The notes below the pieces were generated by a model. The model made no database searches and had not been told where the DNA came from. It was given only the letters and a program-made list of their open reading frames with translations. From positions 124,001 through 188,000 of the forward strand of contig OY969779.1 of assembly GCA_963703015.1 (NCBI GenBank): a DNA stretch of 64,000 nucleotides, written 5' to 3'. Both the position numbers and the translations under genes were made by a program. The stretch is from Methanobacterium_B sp963703015 (GTDB lineage: Archaea > Methanobacteriota > Methanobacteria > Methanobacteriales > Methanobacteriaceae). This document shows positions 41,414 to 51,458 of the stretch, piece after piece (the first letter of the stretch is position 1; every line of letters begins with the position of its first letter).

Positions 41414-44266
41414 ATGGACCAACTGTTGAGGGTTTCAAGCGCATATAAACTATCTAATATTTATTTTAGAAAGTCTATAAATCTTGATAGTGATTTATCA
41501 TTTTTATTTGAAGAAATTTGGACGAAAATGAAAATTAAAACTTTGGCTTCGGAAGACGTTTACAACGAGTTAAGTACTTCGAAGAATGGTTTAAATCCTG
41601 ATGAAGTTGAAAACCGTTTAACAGAATATGGGTTGAATCAGATCCAGGAAGTTAAACAGAAACCTTTAATTTTGAAATTTGTTGCCAATCTGTATCAGTT
41701 ACTGGCCCTGCTACTTTGGGGTGCGAGCATCCTGGCTTTTATTAGTGGAACTCCTCAGCTTGGATTTGCAATCATTGCTGTTATAATTATCAATGCAATT
41801 TTCAGTTTCTGGCAGGAATTTGAGGCAGAAAAAGCTGTTGATGCCCTAAAAAAAATTTTACCCTCATCTTCCAAGGTTATAAGACAGGGTAGTGTGGTGG
41901 AGGTACTTTCCTCCCAACTGGTTCCTGGTGATGTGCTGGTTCTTGAAGAGGGGAACAATATTTCAGCTGATGCCCGGCTGGTTGAAGCCTATCAAATGAA
42001 GGTTGACAGTTCCACACTCACAGGTGAATCTAAACCCGTTAGAAAAGTTTCAGATCCTGGGGGGAATGGTGATGAAAATATTGTTAACTCCCATAACCTG
42101 GTTCTTGCAGGTACCAATGTTTCATCGGGATCTGGTAGGGCAGTTATATTTGCAACAGGTGTAAACACTGAATTTAACAAGATAGCTTCGCTGACCCTTG
42201 ATGTTAAGGAAGAGCCCAGTCCCCTCCAAAAACAGTTGGCCCGTTTAACTCAGTTAATTGCACTTATCGCAGTTTTAATGGGTGTTACGCTTTTCTTTTT
42301 AAATATCTACGTTGTTAAGCTCAGTTTATCCGTTGCATTTTTATTTGCCATTGGACTAACAGTTGCAAACGTTCCTGAAGGTCTGCTTCCAACTGTTACA
42401 CTGGCACTTGCAGCTTCTGTTAAGAAGATGGTGGGTAAAAATGCCCTGATAAAAAGGCTTTCAAGTGTTGAAACCCTGGGTTCAACCAACATAATATGCA
42501 CAGACAAAACAGGAACCCTCACCAAGAATCAGATGACGGTGCGTAAGGTGTGGATACCCTACGATGTTATCGATGTTACAGGTGCGGGTTACGATCCAAG
42601 TGGTGAATTTCTTCAAGGTGGTGGCCAGGTCTGTCATAAAGATGTGCTTGAACTTAAACTACTCATGAGGTCGGCAACCTTTGCAAACGATGCCAAACTT
42701 GTTCCCCCAGAAAAGCCCGGTGATAACTGGAAGATCTATGGAGATCCAACCGAAGCATCACTTTTGGTTGCTGCACAAAAAAATGGTTTTGACTGGGAAT
42801 CTGAACTTGTGAAGTATCCCCGTATATACGAACTTCCCTTTGATTCCCAGAGAAAATCCATGAGTTCCATCCACATGGTTGACAACAGAAAGGTAGCCTA
42901 CATAAAGGGAGCTCCTAAAAAGATCATAAAACTCTGTAACGAAATATCTGTGGAAGAGAAACCAATACGATTCACAGAGGAAGAGAAGAAGAAGGTTGTA
43001 GCTGAACATGATAGGCTTGCAGCAAGCGGGCTTAGAATTCTTGGTATGGCCTACAGAAATCTTCCATCTGATTTTGAGGATTACGATCCAGATTCTGTTG
43101 AGAAGGACATGATATTTCTGGGCATGATTGCAATGCAGGATCCACCGCGACCAGAGGTACTTCCTGCGGTTCGTGACTGCCACAAGGCAGGTATCAGGAT
43201 AATTATGATCACTGGAGACTACGGGCTTACAGCACGTTCCATAGCCCATGAAGTGGGTATTGTTGGGGATGAAAATTGTAGAATTGTTAAGGGTAAAGAG
43301 TTAACTGAAATGGATGATGAAGAGTTGAAGGAACTTCTACAGTCTGGTGATGATATCATATTTGCACGTGCCGTTCCTGAGCATAAGATGAGAATTGCAT
43401 CTGTCTTGGAGGATATGGATGAGATCGTTGCAATGACAGGTGATGGTGTGAATGATGCACCGGCACTTCGAAAGGCAGATATTGGTGTTGCAATGGGCAT
43501 AACTGGAACAGATGTGGCTAAAGAAGCATCTGACATGGTGCTTACAGATGATAACTTCGCAACCATTGTTTCAGCTATTAAAGAGGGGCGAACTATATTT
43601 GAAAATATCCGAAAGTTCATCACCTACATATTTGCCCATGAAACAGCGGAGATCATTCCATTCATCTTGCTGGTTATCTTTAAAATACCACTGCCCATAA
43701 CTGTCATGCAGATACTTGCAATTGATCTGGGAACAGATACTTTACCTGCCCTGGCCCTGGGAATGGGTCCATCAGAATCCGATGTTATGGACAGACCACC
43801 TAGACCAAGAAATGAAAGACTCTTAAACTGGGGAGTTATATGGAGGGGTTACATATTCCTGGGTTTGATCGAAGCCTTACTTGTTATGAGTGGCTACTTC
43901 TGGGTTTTATACGGAGGCGGATGGACCCTCGGAGAATCGTTACCCTTTACTGATCCCCTCTACTTGGAAGCAACCACCATGGTCTTTGTTGGAATTGTCA
44001 CCTCCCAGATTGGAAACCTGATAGGGTGTCAGACCACACGAACCTCAACCTTCAAGGTGGGAATATTTAAAAATAAATGGATAATGCGAGGAATAATATT
44101 TGAAGTCGCTGTCATGCTCTCAATTGTGTACGTACCCTACCTCCAATCCATTTTCGGAACAACAGCCCTTGACATCTATCAATGGCTCTACGTCATAACC
44201 TTCATACCCATAATGTTCTTTGCAGAGGAGCTGAGGAAGTACGTTGTGAGAAGAATGAACAGGTAA
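41414..44266 (+). CDS. P2-type cation-transporting ATPase
   Basis: A 950-aa P-type ATPase with all core motifs: actuator TGES (203-206), helix-4 motif ANVPEGLLPTVTLAL (319-333), phosphorylation site DKTGTLT (Asp364), KGAPKKI in the nucleotide domain and hinge TGDGVNDAPAL. The PEGLL form and VANVPEGLL context resemble Na,K-type more than SERCA-type pumps, so Na+ or K+ transport is possible, but Ca2+ or Mg2+ cannot be excluded. The first ~38 residues precede the usual cation-ATPase N-domain (LASEDVYNEL); a shorter start at 41528 is possible. A 48-aa membrane peptide follows within 22 bases. Confidence 0.93.
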   Translation: MDQLLRVSSAYKLSNIYFRKSINLDSDLSFLFEEIWTKMKIKTLASEDVYNELSTSKNGLNPDEVENRLTEYGLNQIQEVKQKPLILKFVANLYQLLALLLWGASILAFISGTPQLGFAIIAVIIINAIFSFWQEFEAEKAVDALKKILPSSSKVIRQGSVVEVLSSQLVPGDVLVLEEGNNISADARLVEAYQMKVDSSTLTGESKPVRKVSDPGGNGDENIVNSHNLVLAGTNVSSGSGRAVIFATGVNTEFNKIASLTLDVKEEPSPLQKQLARLTQLIALIAVLMGVTLFFLNIYVVKLSLSVAFLFAIGLTVANVPEGLLPTVTLALAASVKKMVGKNALIKRLSSVETLGSTNIICTDKTGTLTKNQMTVRKVWIPYDVIDVTGAGYDPSGEFLQGGGQVCHKDVLELKLLMRSATFANDAKLVPPEKPGDNWKIYGDPTEASLLVAAQKNGFDWESELVKYPRIYELPFDSQRKSMSSIHMVDNRKVAYIKGAPKKIIKLCNEISVEEKPIRFTEEEKKKVVAEHDRLAASGLRILGMAYRNLPSDFEDYDPDSVEKDMIFLGMIAMQDPPRPEVLPAVRDCHKAGIRIIMITGDYGLTARSIAHEVGIVGDENCRIVKGKELTEMDDEELKELLQSGDDIIFARAVPEHKMRIASVLEDMDEIVAMTGDGVNDAPALRKADIGVAMGITGTDVAKEASDMVLTDDNFATIVSAIKEGRTIFENIRKFITYIFAHETAEIIPFILLVIFKIPLPITVMQILAIDLGTDTLPALALGMGPSESDVMDRPPRPRNERLLNWGVIWRGYIFLGLIEALLVMSGYFWVLYGGGWTLGESLPFTDPLYLEATTMVFVGIVTSQIGNLIGCQTTRTSTFKVGIFKNKWIMRGIIFEVAVMLSIVYVPYLQSIFGTTALDIYQWLYVITFIPIMFFAEELRKYVVRRMNR

Positions 44267-44288
44267 AAACTTCGTTAGGTGGATTAAA

Positions 44289-44435
44289 ATGGATGATGAA
44301 GATTTAAAGAAGAAGGATGAACTTGAAAGGAAGATGGAAAGAAAAATTGATCGTCTGATAATGTTGGGAGTGGTAATTCTCCTCTTGGTTGTAATAGTAA
44401 TAGGTATACTCATCCGTACAAGTCCATTCTGGTGA
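44289..44435 (+). CDS. 48-residue membrane peptide following the P-type ATPase
   Basis: The ORF starts 22 bases after the ATPase stop, with GGTGG six bases before the ATG. Residues 1-22 are charged (MDDEDLKKKDELERKMERKI), then a single strongly hydrophobic helix (about 23-42) and a short end RTSPFW. The spacing and ribosome site indicate cotranscription. Single-helix peptides regulate many P-type pumps in other organisms, so a subunit or regulator role is a reasonable guess. Confidence 0.6.
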   Translation: MDDEDLKKKDELERKMERKIDRLIMLGVVILLLVVIVIGILIRTSPFW

Positions 44436-44586
44436 ACTACAAACTAACTTTACATGGCCCACCCCAGTGTATTAGTAAATTTAATCTATTCCATCTACAT
44501 CATGCATATTATTTTTGGCTATAACCCTAACCCAGAGAAAAGGTTAAGGGTTTTAAGTGCATACTAAAATTTAGTTTACAATATAT

Positions 44587-46332
44587 ATGTATGGGGGGTT
44601 TGGCATACAGGGCAAATTAAAGAAAACAGGGAATCAAAATAAATTTGGTAAGATGGTCATATTTTTAGTTTTAATATTTTTTGGAACGATTATTATCTCA
44701 GGAGCTGTTTCAGCAACAAGCCTCGGAAACACACCACAACCTAAATTTCATCACGACAGCAACAACACTGGTCAATCAGAGTACAAGGGACCGCAAACCA
44801 ACACAACCAAATGGAAATTCCCTATAGGGGGAGGTATAGGTTCATCTCCAGTCATAGGGGCTGACGGAACCATATACATTGGAAGTCCAGATAAAAATTT
44901 GTATGCCCTCTACCCCAACGGCACCAAGAAGTGGAGTTTCAATTTAGGTGATACAACAGTTTATACTCCTACCATTGATACTGAAGGCATCATTTACATA
45001 GGATCTAGTACTAAGTTATATGCACTTTACCCCAATGGAACAGAGAAATGGAATTACACCACAGAAAAGGGAAAGTGGATATGCACATCTACGGCTATTG
45101 GAAATGATGGAACAATATACTTCGGAAATTATAATGAATTGTATGCCCTAAACTCTGATGGAACATTTAAGTGGAATTTCGTCACTGGAGGTATAATTTT
45201 GTTTTCACCTCCAGCAATTGGAAATGATGGAATTATTTATGTGGGAAGTGAAGATGGTCATTTATATTCAGTGTACCCAAATGGAACTCAAAATTGGAAT
45301 TTTACAACCACTGGTTTGATAATTGCTTCTCCAGCAATTGGAACTGATGGAACAATTTATTTTACATCTGGAAATAATTTTTTGTATGCCATAACATCCA
45401 CAGGAAATTTGAAATGGAAATATCCTATAACGAGTGGTTTCGAACCAGCCCTTCTTTCTTCTCCAGCTATTGGAAGCAACGGAGTAATATATGTTGGAAG
45501 TGATAATGGGTGTATATTTGCTGTTAACTCAGATGGTACTTTAAAATGGAAGTATCAAACAGGAAAGAAAGTATATTCATCACCGTGCATTGGAAGTGAT
45601 GGTGCAGTATATGTTGGAAGTGAAGATGGGTATTTATATGCATTTAACTCTGATGGCACTATAAAATGGATGTATCAAACAGGAACTTGTGTAGACTCAT
45701 CACCATGCATTGGAAGTGATGGCACCCTGTACTTCGGGGGAGGTAACAATTTGTATGCCATTCAAGACATGGTCACACCACCCAAGGCAAGTTCCAACCT
45801 TAAATCTGGTATTTACAACACCACCAAAGTAGTTAAATTAACAATGAATGGAAATGGAACCATTTACTACACCTTAAATGGTAAAACACCCACAACTGCA
45901 AGCACCAGATACACAGGACCTATAACCATCAAATCCACAACTACCCTTAAGTACTTCGCAGTGGATCTCTCTGGCAACAAATCCCCAGTTTACGCAAACA
46001 CTTACACCATCGACAAAACAGCACCCAAGATAACCACAACCACACCATTAAACAATGCCAAGGGAGTGGCTTTAACAACATCCATAATCATAAAATTCAG
46101 TGAAAAGATCAGCAAGGGAACCCAGTTCTCACGTATCTACATAAAAAATATGAGCACCGGCAAAGTTACGCACACCACAGTCACAATATCTGGAAACACA
46201 CTCACAATCAAAATGTTAAAAACCAGACTAACAAGGAACAACTACGAAGTTTACATCCCCACAAATGCAGTTAGGGATTTAGCAGGGAACAACAACACTA
46301 AATGCCTGATAAACTTCAAAACAAGAGCATAA
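44587..46332 (+). CDS. Surface PQQ-type beta-propeller with chitobiase-C and Ig-like ends
   Basis: A 581-aa secreted protein. A signal/anchor helix lies at about 22-42. A beta-propeller of about eight blades follows (about 55-395), each with a PxIGxDGTIYxGS strand and an LYAxxPNGTxKW turn. Then comes a chitobiase/hexosaminidase C-terminal-like domain (about 398-475, GTIYYTLNGKTPTTAS) and an SbsA-type Ig-like domain (about 480-581, APKITTTTPLNNAKG). This composition is typical of Methanobacterium cell-surface proteins; adhesion or scaffold roles are likely. The blades are near repeats, so internal recombination is possible. Confidence 0.88.
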   Translation: MYGGFGIQGKLKKTGNQNKFGKMVIFLVLIFFGTIIISGAVSATSLGNTPQPKFHHDSNNTGQSEYKGPQTNTTKWKFPIGGGIGSSPVIGADGTIYIGSPDKNLYALYPNGTKKWSFNLGDTTVYTPTIDTEGIIYIGSSTKLYALYPNGTEKWNYTTEKGKWICTSTAIGNDGTIYFGNYNELYALNSDGTFKWNFVTGGIILFSPPAIGNDGIIYVGSEDGHLYSVYPNGTQNWNFTTTGLIIASPAIGTDGTIYFTSGNNFLYAITSTGNLKWKYPITSGFEPALLSSPAIGSNGVIYVGSDNGCIFAVNSDGTLKWKYQTGKKVYSSPCIGSDGAVYVGSEDGYLYAFNSDGTIKWMYQTGTCVDSSPCIGSDGTLYFGGGNNLYAIQDMVTPPKASSNLKSGIYNTTKVVKLTMNGNGTIYYTLNGKTPTTASTRYTGPITIKSTTTLKYFAVDLSGNKSPVYANTYTIDKTAPKITTTTPLNNAKGVALTTSIIIKFSEKISKGTQFSRIYIKNMSTGKVTHTTVTISGNTLTIKMLKTRLTRNNYEVYIPTNAVRDLAGNNNTKCLINFKTRA

Positions 46333-46485
46333 TAAGCCAAATTCTTAAATAATTCTACTTTTTTATATTTTTGCGTTATAATATTATAAAATTAAATTCT
46401 AAACAGTACATAGTGACAAAAAGAGATGTATAATATATTGAAGTTAATGAATTTTTTAATGATAAAAATTTTAAGGGGAATTTAA

Positions 46486-47175
46486 ATGCCTGCTAAAGAT
46501 AACAGTTCATCCCACAGATCAGAAGATTACGATCTCCAAATTGGGGACACCATTCCGTACTACGAATCGTTCCATGATGAAACCTTGAATGTGGTAAAGA
46601 CAATTTTAAAGGAACCTAAAATTTGGTTGGACACTGGATGCGGCACAGGAACACTGGTTAATAAGGCAGTTCAAGAGTTTGATACCACCAGTTTCATACT
46701 CTCAGATCCATCCCCTGAAATGTTGAATTTGGCCAGAGAGAAACTTTCAAACCAAACTGAAAGGCTCAGAATTCTTAGCCCCTGTGAAACCTCCAGTATT
46801 TCACTGGGTAACGATTTAAAACCCGATGTTATAACAGCAATTCAAGCCCACCACTACCTCTCCAAAGAAGAAAGGACTGAAACCACCAAGGTCTGTTACG
46901 ATCTTTTAAGGGATGATGGTGTTTACATCACCTTCGAGAATATACGCCCAAAAACAGAGGAAGGAATTAGGGTGGTGAAGGATTACGTGAAAAATTATCA
47001 GCTCAAAAGGGGTAGGGATGAAGAAACTGTGAATAACTTTTTGAAACGATTTGATGTGGAGTTCTTCCCAATTAAAGTTGAGGAACACATTTCATTACTT
47101 GAAAAAACCGGTTTTAAAGTGGTTGAACTGTTTTGGATGTCCTATATGCAGGCAGGATTTTATTGTATCAAATGA
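46486..47175 (+). CDS. Class I SAM-dependent methyltransferase
   Basis: A 229-aa enzyme with motif I WLDTGCGTGTLVNKA (about 45-59), the acidic loop SFILSDPSPEML, and the post-motif segment VITAIQAHHYLS. Rossmann methyltransferases of this type act on small molecules or cofactors; the substrate is unknown. AAGGGG precedes the ATG. It is followed 117 bases on by the second HTH/membrane pair. Confidence 0.85.
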   Translation: MPAKDNSSSHRSEDYDLQIGDTIPYYESFHDETLNVVKTILKEPKIWLDTGCGTGTLVNKAVQEFDTTSFILSDPSPEMLNLAREKLSNQTERLRILSPCETSSISLGNDLKPDVITAIQAHHYLSKEERTETTKVCYDLLRDDGVYITFENIRPKTEEGIRVVKDYVKNYQLKRGRDEETVNNFLKRFDVEFFPIKVEEHISLLEKTGFKVVELFWMSYMQAGFYCIK

Positions 47176-47292
47176 GGTAGTGTTCATTTACTAGACCCAA
47201 ACCGTGGGTAATAAGTAGTAGGGAAGGTTAATAAGAAAAGTAAGGGTTCTTTAAAATAGTATTTCGTTGGGTTTGTTAGGGGTTAAGGCTTT

Positions 47293-47577
47293 ATGAAGAA
47301 AGTATTTTTATGGTGGTTGATCACCGGAAACAAGGGTGGGGAAAACCGAGGTAGAATCATACTTGAACTTCATAACCGACCATACAATCTTAATAAGCTT
47401 GCAGAAAAGCTGTGTCTGGACTATAAAACTATAAAGCATCATATTGATGTTTTAAATGAAAATAATCTGGTTAAATCAACTGGAGAAAAGTACGGTGCAC
47501 TTTACTTCCTGTCCGATGAAATGGAAAAGAACTACACCGTCTTCCTTGAGATCTGGGAAGAATTTAAGGAAATGTAA
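47293..47577 (+). CDS. Winged-helix regulator, second HTH/membrane pair
   Basis: A 94-aa paralogue of the regulator at 25919: the same opening (KKVFLWWLITGNKGGENRGR), HTH KLAEKLCLDYKTIKHHIDVL and tail YGALYFLSDEMEKNYTVFLE. A GGGGTTA site is ahead of the ATG. It pairs with the three-helix protein 80 bases downstream, as in the first pair. Here the upstream neighbour is a methyltransferase, not an ABC exporter, so the pair itself seems to be the unit. Confidence 0.85.
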   Translation: MKKVFLWWLITGNKGGENRGRIILELHNRPYNLNKLAEKLCLDYKTIKHHIDVLNENNLVKSTGEKYGALYFLSDEMEKNYTVFLEIWEEFKEM

Positions 47578-47657
47578 GTAACCCAACTAAGCAATGATGA
47601 CTTTGTAATATTAAAAAAATTAGAAAAAAATATTTGTGTTGTAAAAGGTGTGAGTAG

Positions 47658-47990
47658 ATGTTTATGGATTTGAATTTGTTAGGATTTTCCAATGTGCTTC
47701 CAAGTTTGTTTATTCTCGTGAAGAGTTCCCCATTAATTACTAGCGTGGCAAATATCTGCCTGTTAGTTGGAATGCTCTACGTATACCTTGAAAGGTATCA
47801 AAAAGTTAAATCCAAATTCACAACCACACTTGTACTCTTCTCACTGCTATTTCTGATACAAAACATAATCTTCTCAGTTTACCTAATATATTATCCACCA
47901 GTAACCATAGAAGCCGCAGCTTTGCCCCTGATATTTTTAGGACTGGAATTCGCAGCCCTGGCCCTATTACTCATGATAACAAGGGAATAA
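47658..47990 (+). CDS. Three-helix membrane protein, second HTH/membrane pair (DUF7521-like)
   Basis: A 110-aa protein with three helices (about 22-45, 55-78, 86-106), exactly the length of its partner at 26228-26560. Shared features are the first-helix VANICLLVGMLYVYL, SKFTTTLVLFSLLFLIQNII and a closing hydrophobic helix. A TGAGTAG site lies near the ATG. Function unknown; probably a membrane partner of the adjacent regulator. Confidence 0.7.
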   Translation: MFMDLNLLGFSNVLPSLFILVKSSPLITSVANICLLVGMLYVYLERYQKVKSKFTTTLVLFSLLFLIQNIIFSVYLIYYPPVTIEAAALPLIFLGLEFAALALLLMITRE

Positions 47991-48274
47991 ATCCTTTATT
48001 CATTATTACTATTTTTTTTATTAATTGACCCTGTTGACCTTCACCAAATTTATCAATATATTTTAGGTTTAGTTGATCTCAATTTGGTTTGAATTTGGAG
48101 GGAAAAAAGAGTGAAAGCTGATTAAATTTTGGAATAACTACTTTTAAGTGTTTAAACAAGAATTAAGTAATCAAGAATTGATTAAAAAAAAATGAAATAG
48201 TTTTAAGGGGAATTGAATTTTTTAATAAAAATTTCCCTTGGGTTAAATAAAAAAAATAATTTGGGGTTAAAAAA

Positions 48275-49156
48275 ATGGATATAAAAGAAATTAAATCTGT
48301 TGAACTGACACCTTTTACCAAGATGTCAGCTTCAATATACGGAGTATTAGGCTTTGTTGCAGCCGTTGTTATTTTGGTTGCAATGGTCATAGTTCAGGTG
48401 ACTGGAGTTGCATCTGAGATTGGTTCCTTCAACGTAATAACAGGTATTGGAATACCTTTGATCATACTCCTTCCAATACTAGGATTTTTCAGCACAATTG
48501 CTGTGAGCTTCTTCTCAGTCATACTCTACAACGCACTTGTACCTAGACTCGGCGGAATAAAATTGGGCATGAATGGAAATGAAATAGAAAAAATTCCAGA
48601 AGTGTCATTTGCACTCATACTAGCAGCCATAAGTGCAATATGGGCCTTTATTGTAGGACTAACACTTGCAGCAGTTGCTTCACCCATCCTTTCGATCATA
48701 GGATCAACACCAGATGCAACAGGCATAGCAGCAAACTTCACAAACATCACAGGATCAGCCATACCAACCGGTACAAATTTCGGCGCCATAGGAATAATAC
48801 TGTCTGTGGCCCTGATAATTGGACTCCCAATATTGGCATTTGTGCTAACCTTCATAAGTAACGCATTCTTTGCAATATTCTACAACTACATCGTAACCAG
48901 GGTAGCTAAAATAAACATAGAATTTGCATCCATCCGAGAATCACTCCATGAAATCAAACACATACCAGTACTTCCAACTGCACTGGCAGTGGCACTGGTC
49001 TACCTGATCATGGGAATCATAACAGGCCTGCTATCACACAACTACACAGAGTTCATAAGTAACTTCATACTCTACTTCATTGAAACAGCGCTCATAGCCA
49101 TACTCTACAACTACCTTGCACCAAAGATCGGTACAGTCAAATTAGATCTCGAATAA
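48275..49156 (+). CDS. Membrane protein with repeated YN-P-GxIKL motifs
   Basis: A 293-aa protein with about six helices. A short motif recurs three times: VILYNALVPRLGGIKLGMNG (about 88-107), IFYNYIVTRVAKINIEFAS (about 205-223) and ILYNYLAPKIGTVKLDLE at the C-terminus (276-293). The N-terminal EIKSVELTPFTKMSASIYG resembles DUF3566-like segments. The repeats suggest duplicated helix-hairpin units. Function unknown; GGGG lies upstream of the ATG. Confidence 0.6.
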   Translation: MDIKEIKSVELTPFTKMSASIYGVLGFVAAVVILVAMVIVQVTGVASEIGSFNVITGIGIPLIILLPILGFFSTIAVSFFSVILYNALVPRLGGIKLGMNGNEIEKIPEVSFALILAAISAIWAFIVGLTLAAVASPILSIIGSTPDATGIAANFTNITGSAIPTGTNFGAIGIILSVALIIGLPILAFVLTFISNAFFAIFYNYIVTRVAKINIEFASIRESLHEIKHIPVLPTALAVALVYLIMGIITGLLSHNYTEFISNFILYFIETALIAILYNYLAPKIGTVKLDLE

Positions 49157-49450
49157 GTAAGGGATCTAATTTTACAATTCTTTTTTTTTAAATTTTTTTG
49201 AGCTGAACTATTTTAAAGGTCTGGGTTAAAAAGTTAAACAGTTCAATAACAACTTTTGATATATGATCCTATATTACACAGGGAATAAACGCATATTCTG
49301 TCCATATTAATACTGGTATTCATGTTGAGTGTTTGATTTGGTAAATATATGGGATATCAGACTGCATTAAGGAAATAGAAAACTTTAATAGTCATGATAT
49401 TGAATGTTAAGTATTGGACTTATTTCCATGAATTGTATTTTATTTTCAGG

Positions 49451-49524
49451 GGGCCCGTAGCTCAGTCTGGCAGAGCGCTCGGCTCTTAACCGAGTTGCCG
49501 CGGGTTCAATTCCCGTCGGGCCCG
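49451..49524 (+). tRNA. tRNA-Lys (anticodon CTT)
   Basis: The acceptor GGGCCCG pairs with CGGGCCC, followed by discriminator G. The D-arm is GCTCAG..GAGC, the anticodon loop is CTCTTAA between CTCGG and CCGAG, and the T-arm is GGGTTCAATTCCC. It is 74 bases, no CCA, no intron. A promoter-like AT stretch precedes it. I saw no partial copy of its 3' end near the defence island 2 kb away. Confidence 0.96.
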
Positions 49525-49842
49525 CTTACTATCATAAATCATAACTAAAAACTGCACTTTTTTTCTACTAACTGACCCTCATACAATTTTCACCAACTAC
49601 TCAACAAAATCGTGGCTTGATAGGTTTTTGGGGCTTATTTTAAGTATTTATACCTTAAAAATTAGTTATAATTAACATAGTTCCCTTTTTTACACCAATA
49701 GTCTAAAATAAATAATAATTAATTTATATTAGAATTTTCGTATCATTTAACATGTGCAGATTCAAATTGTAGAATGTCTAATTAATAAATAGAAACTTCT
49801 TTTGGGCTGTTTATGGTCTTAATTGAATGTGGGGGTAACTGT

Positions 49843-50910
49843 TTGGAAACTCATGAATTTAAAAGAATTGGAATAATGGGTGCAGGTTCTTTGGGCATCA
49901 TACTCGGAGCTTACATTGCAGAGAAAAGACAGGTAGACCTGATTGTTTCAAGCAAAGCTACTGCGGATGCATTAACTACCAATGGTGCACGTGTAGTTGG
50001 AAAGGTTAATAAAACCGTGCCGGTACATGCCCTGCGTGCACAGGATATGGAAGGAACCTATGACCTTTTTTTGTACATGGTGAAACAGACAGCCAACGGT
50101 ACTGCCATTCCTCGGATGCTGGATCATTCACATGATAATACCGTGGTGTGCACACTTCAAAACGGCCTCCCCGAACTTTCGGTGTCTGAAGCCTTCAGTC
50201 AGGATCGTACAGTTGGTGCACCAGTATCTTGGGGTGCTACCTCAATTGAGCCTGGTGTTTCAATGCTAACCACACCCATCAATGAAGCTTATTTTGCCCT
50301 GGGCAGCATGACACCACGTGGTAGTAAATATTTACCAAACATTCAAGATATTCTCGAACTTATGTGTACAGTACACACCTCAAACGACCTTTTGAGTCTT
50401 CGATGGTCTAAATTAGTGATAAATACCGTGATGACAGGGACAAGTACAGCTATAGGAGGTTCCTTTGGCAAGGTGTTTGATAATGATTGGGCATTAAGAA
50501 GTGCAGCCTATGTTGGTCGTGAAACTATAGAAGTTATTTCAGCAAGTGGGGTGTCCATGGGTAGTGGGGAGTTGGATTTCTCAGAAATATTTTCCTTCGA
50601 CAGTGATGAAACAATTTCCAAGACAATGAAAAATATTTACAACCTTTGGAATGGCTCAAGACAAGCTGAGGCATCAATGCGGCAGGATCTTCTAAAGGGT
50701 AGGAAATGTGAAGTTGATTCAATCAATGGAATTGTGGTTGATGTTGGTAAAAAGCATGGAGTACCCACACCAATGAACGATCTCATAGTGGACATCATAC
50801 ATGCAAAGGAAGCTGGAACCATACCAGTTAATGCGTCCTGCAAAGCCCTGTTTGAGGCTAAAATTGCAGAGATTGAAACTACATCAAAGGTCATAAATCA
50901 TATTCACTGA
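49843..50910 (+). CDS. Ketopantoate reductase-family (ApbA/PanE) protein
   Basis: A 355-aa NAD(P)-dependent reductase: Rossmann motif GIMGAGSLGIILGAYIAE near the N-terminus, catalytic-region Lys in RWSKLVINTVMTGTSTAIGG, and a C-terminal helical domain with VDSINGIVVDVGKKHGVPTP. The family reduces 2-ketopantoate to pantoate for CoA synthesis, but it is longer than the usual ~300 aa and may act on another 2-keto acid. I prefer the TTG at 49843, with GGGGG seven bases ahead; an ATG at 49813 is in frame but lacks a good site. Confidence 0.85.
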   Translation: METHEFKRIGIMGAGSLGIILGAYIAEKRQVDLIVSSKATADALTTNGARVVGKVNKTVPVHALRAQDMEGTYDLFLYMVKQTANGTAIPRMLDHSHDNTVVCTLQNGLPELSVSEAFSQDRTVGAPVSWGATSIEPGVSMLTTPINEAYFALGSMTPRGSKYLPNIQDILELMCTVHTSNDLLSLRWSKLVINTVMTGTSTAIGGSFGKVFDNDWALRSAAYVGRETIEVISASGVSMGSGELDFSEIFSFDSDETISKTMKNIYNLWNGSRQAEASMRQDLLKGRKCEVDSINGIVVDVGKKHGVPTPMNDLIVDIIHAKEAGTIPVNASCKALFEAKIAEIETTSKVINHIH

Positions 50911-51110
50911 TTTTCTGTAAAACTAAATTATTTATCGGTTTTTTTTAATTAAAGAGTCAATATAACACTTACACAATCAATATCGAAACAGTTTACTTGA
51001 AACAAAGTAATCCATGGACTTCCACACCATATTAAAAAACCTCGACACAAATAAAAAGTTAATTATACATTATTGGATATAAATATTTAACATGATGGGG
51101 AGGTTTTATT

Positions 51111-51458
51111 GTGGTGGGAACTAAATATTGTTCTAATTGTGGACAACAAATAGATGAAGAAGCAGAGATTTGTCCAGAATGTGGTGTTAGACAGGCAAGA
51201 CCGGTTTACCGTGAAGTTGTTTATCAACAAAAAAATCCGGGCCTTGCAGCAGTATTATCAGCATTATTTGTAGGATTTGGTCAGATATATAATGGTCAAA
51301 TAGCTAAAGGATTAATAATGATGGTTCTTTATTTCTTTTCAATACTTCTGATCTTAGTACTCATTGGGTTAATAACAACACCACTTATTTGGATATATGG
51401 TATTTACGATGCCTATAATACTGCTAAGGGAATAAATGCTGGAGAAATAGTGGTTTAA
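51111..51458 (+). CDS. Zinc-ribbon TM2-like membrane protein
   Basis: A 115-aa protein: a zinc ribbon (CSNCGQQIDEEAEICPECGV, about 7-26) followed by a TM2-like pair of helices (about 45-105, AALSALFVGFGQIYNGQIAK, WIYGIYDAYNTAKGI). It starts at GTG, seven bases after GGGGAGG. Proteins of this design are common in archaea and of unknown role. It is the last intact gene before the defence island. Confidence 0.82.
   Translation: MVGTKYCSNCGQQIDEEAEICPECGVRQARPVYREVVYQQKNPGLAAVLSALFVGFGQIYNGQIAKGLIMMVLYFFSILLILVLIGLITTPLIWIYGIYDAYNTAKGINAGEIVV

Noticed and set aside
44820..45750. Near-identical DNA repeats of about 120 bases
   Set aside because: These are the propeller blades of the PQQ-type surface protein, not a separate repeat element.
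49451..49524. tRNA-Lys as attachment site of the defence island
   Set aside because: No partial copy of the tRNA 3' end was seen near 51.5 kb or 63.2 kb, two intact ordinary genes lie between, and no integrase is present.
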